Shown: positions 63,945 through 64,000 of the stretch, piece by piece
How the letters are laid out: the number at the start of each line of letters is the position of its first letter
Numbering within the stretch: position 1 is the stretch's first letter
Source of the DNA: Labilibaculum manganireducens
Lineage (GTDB): Bacteria; Bacteroidota; Bacteroidia; Bacteroidales; Marinifilaceae
DNA length: 64,000 nucleotides
Direction: 5' to 3'
Assembly: GCF_002843385.1 (NCBI RefSeq)
Contig: NZ_MVDE01000007.1
Span: forward strand, 62,001-126,000
Program-made: the position numbers and the translations under genes
The notes under the pieces: generated by a model
Seen by the model: the letters and a program-made list of their open reading frames with translations, nothing else
Told to the model about the DNA's origin: nothing
The model's database searches: none

Positions 63945-64000
63945 TTAAGGCATTACAGCCAAATCCTCCCATACCACATTCCAGGTTCCATCCTTAGGAA
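63945..64000 (-). CDS. 3' end of a further minus-strand gene (cut by window edge)
   Basis: The only open minus-strand frame reading out of the right edge ends PKDGTWNVVWEDLAVMP and a TAA stop. It lies 27 bp upstream of the DUF4450 gene in the same direction, so it is probably the preceding gene of the pectin operon. Family not identifiable from 17 residues. Confidence 0.5.
   Translation of the reverse strand, partial: PKDGTWNVVWEDLAVMP

Overview
The window looks like chromosome of an AT-rich member of the Bacteroidota, most likely a marine or anaerobic Bacteroidales relative. This is inferred from a SusC/SusD pair, a hybrid two-component system (HTCS), TAnnTTTG-type -7 promoter elements, frequent lipoboxes on secreted enzymes, and tRNAs without an encoded CCA. 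No mobile element, integrase, CRISPR array or rRNA was seen.

Region 1 (1-13.9 kb) is core genome. It holds the end of a sensor histidine kinase, two tandem tRNA-Arg(TCT) genes, and two neighbouring fused large+small subunit hydro-lyases of the isopropylmalate dehydratase/homoaconitase family. These are followed by an MFS transporter, an MBL-fold hydrolase, a BASS-family transporter, a tetrapyrrole-methylase-fold methyltransferase, a DHH phosphoesterase, ndk, a DUF721 protein with recF, a membrane-anchored TPR protein, and a tRNA operon (Tyr-Gly-Tyr-Gly-Ser).

Region 2 (13.9-46.7 kb) is a large glucuronoxylan utilisation locus. uxuA and an SDR oxidoreductase take glucuronate-derived fructuronate toward 2-keto-3-deoxygluconate, and they sit next to a Nudix-like (NrtR-type) regulator with a matching operator in front of each transcription unit. 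Three minus-strand operons follow: (a) GPH symporter, GH10, GH43, split acetylesterase, GH43; (b) SusC, SusD, glycan-binding surface protein, and a GH10 xylanase with two inserted carbohydrate-binding modules; (c) GH67, GH115, GH2. A divergent 1358-residue HTCS closes the locus. Each of the three operons is preceded by four GTTAC-type repeats at 20-21 bp steps, ending 32-33 bp upstream of a -7-like box. This is a strong candidate for the binding code of this HTCS.

Region 3 (46.7-54.2 kb) is an L-rhamnose catabolic operon: class II aldolase with a second degenerate aldolase domain, lactaldehyde reductase, rhamnulokinase, rhaA and rhaT, with a divergent AraC-type regulator.

Region 4 (54.2-64 kb) is part of a pectin/rhamnogalacturonan locus: two GH28 enzymes, a GH105 unsaturated glucuronyl/galacturonyl hydrolase, an acetylesterase, a 1201-residue DUF4450-type six-hairpin protein, and the 3' end of another gene. 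It plausibly supplies rhamnose to region 3. Several genes carry upstream TTG- or GTG-initiated extensions in their reading frames; in each such case I chose the ATG that gives a proper family N-terminus or signal peptide.
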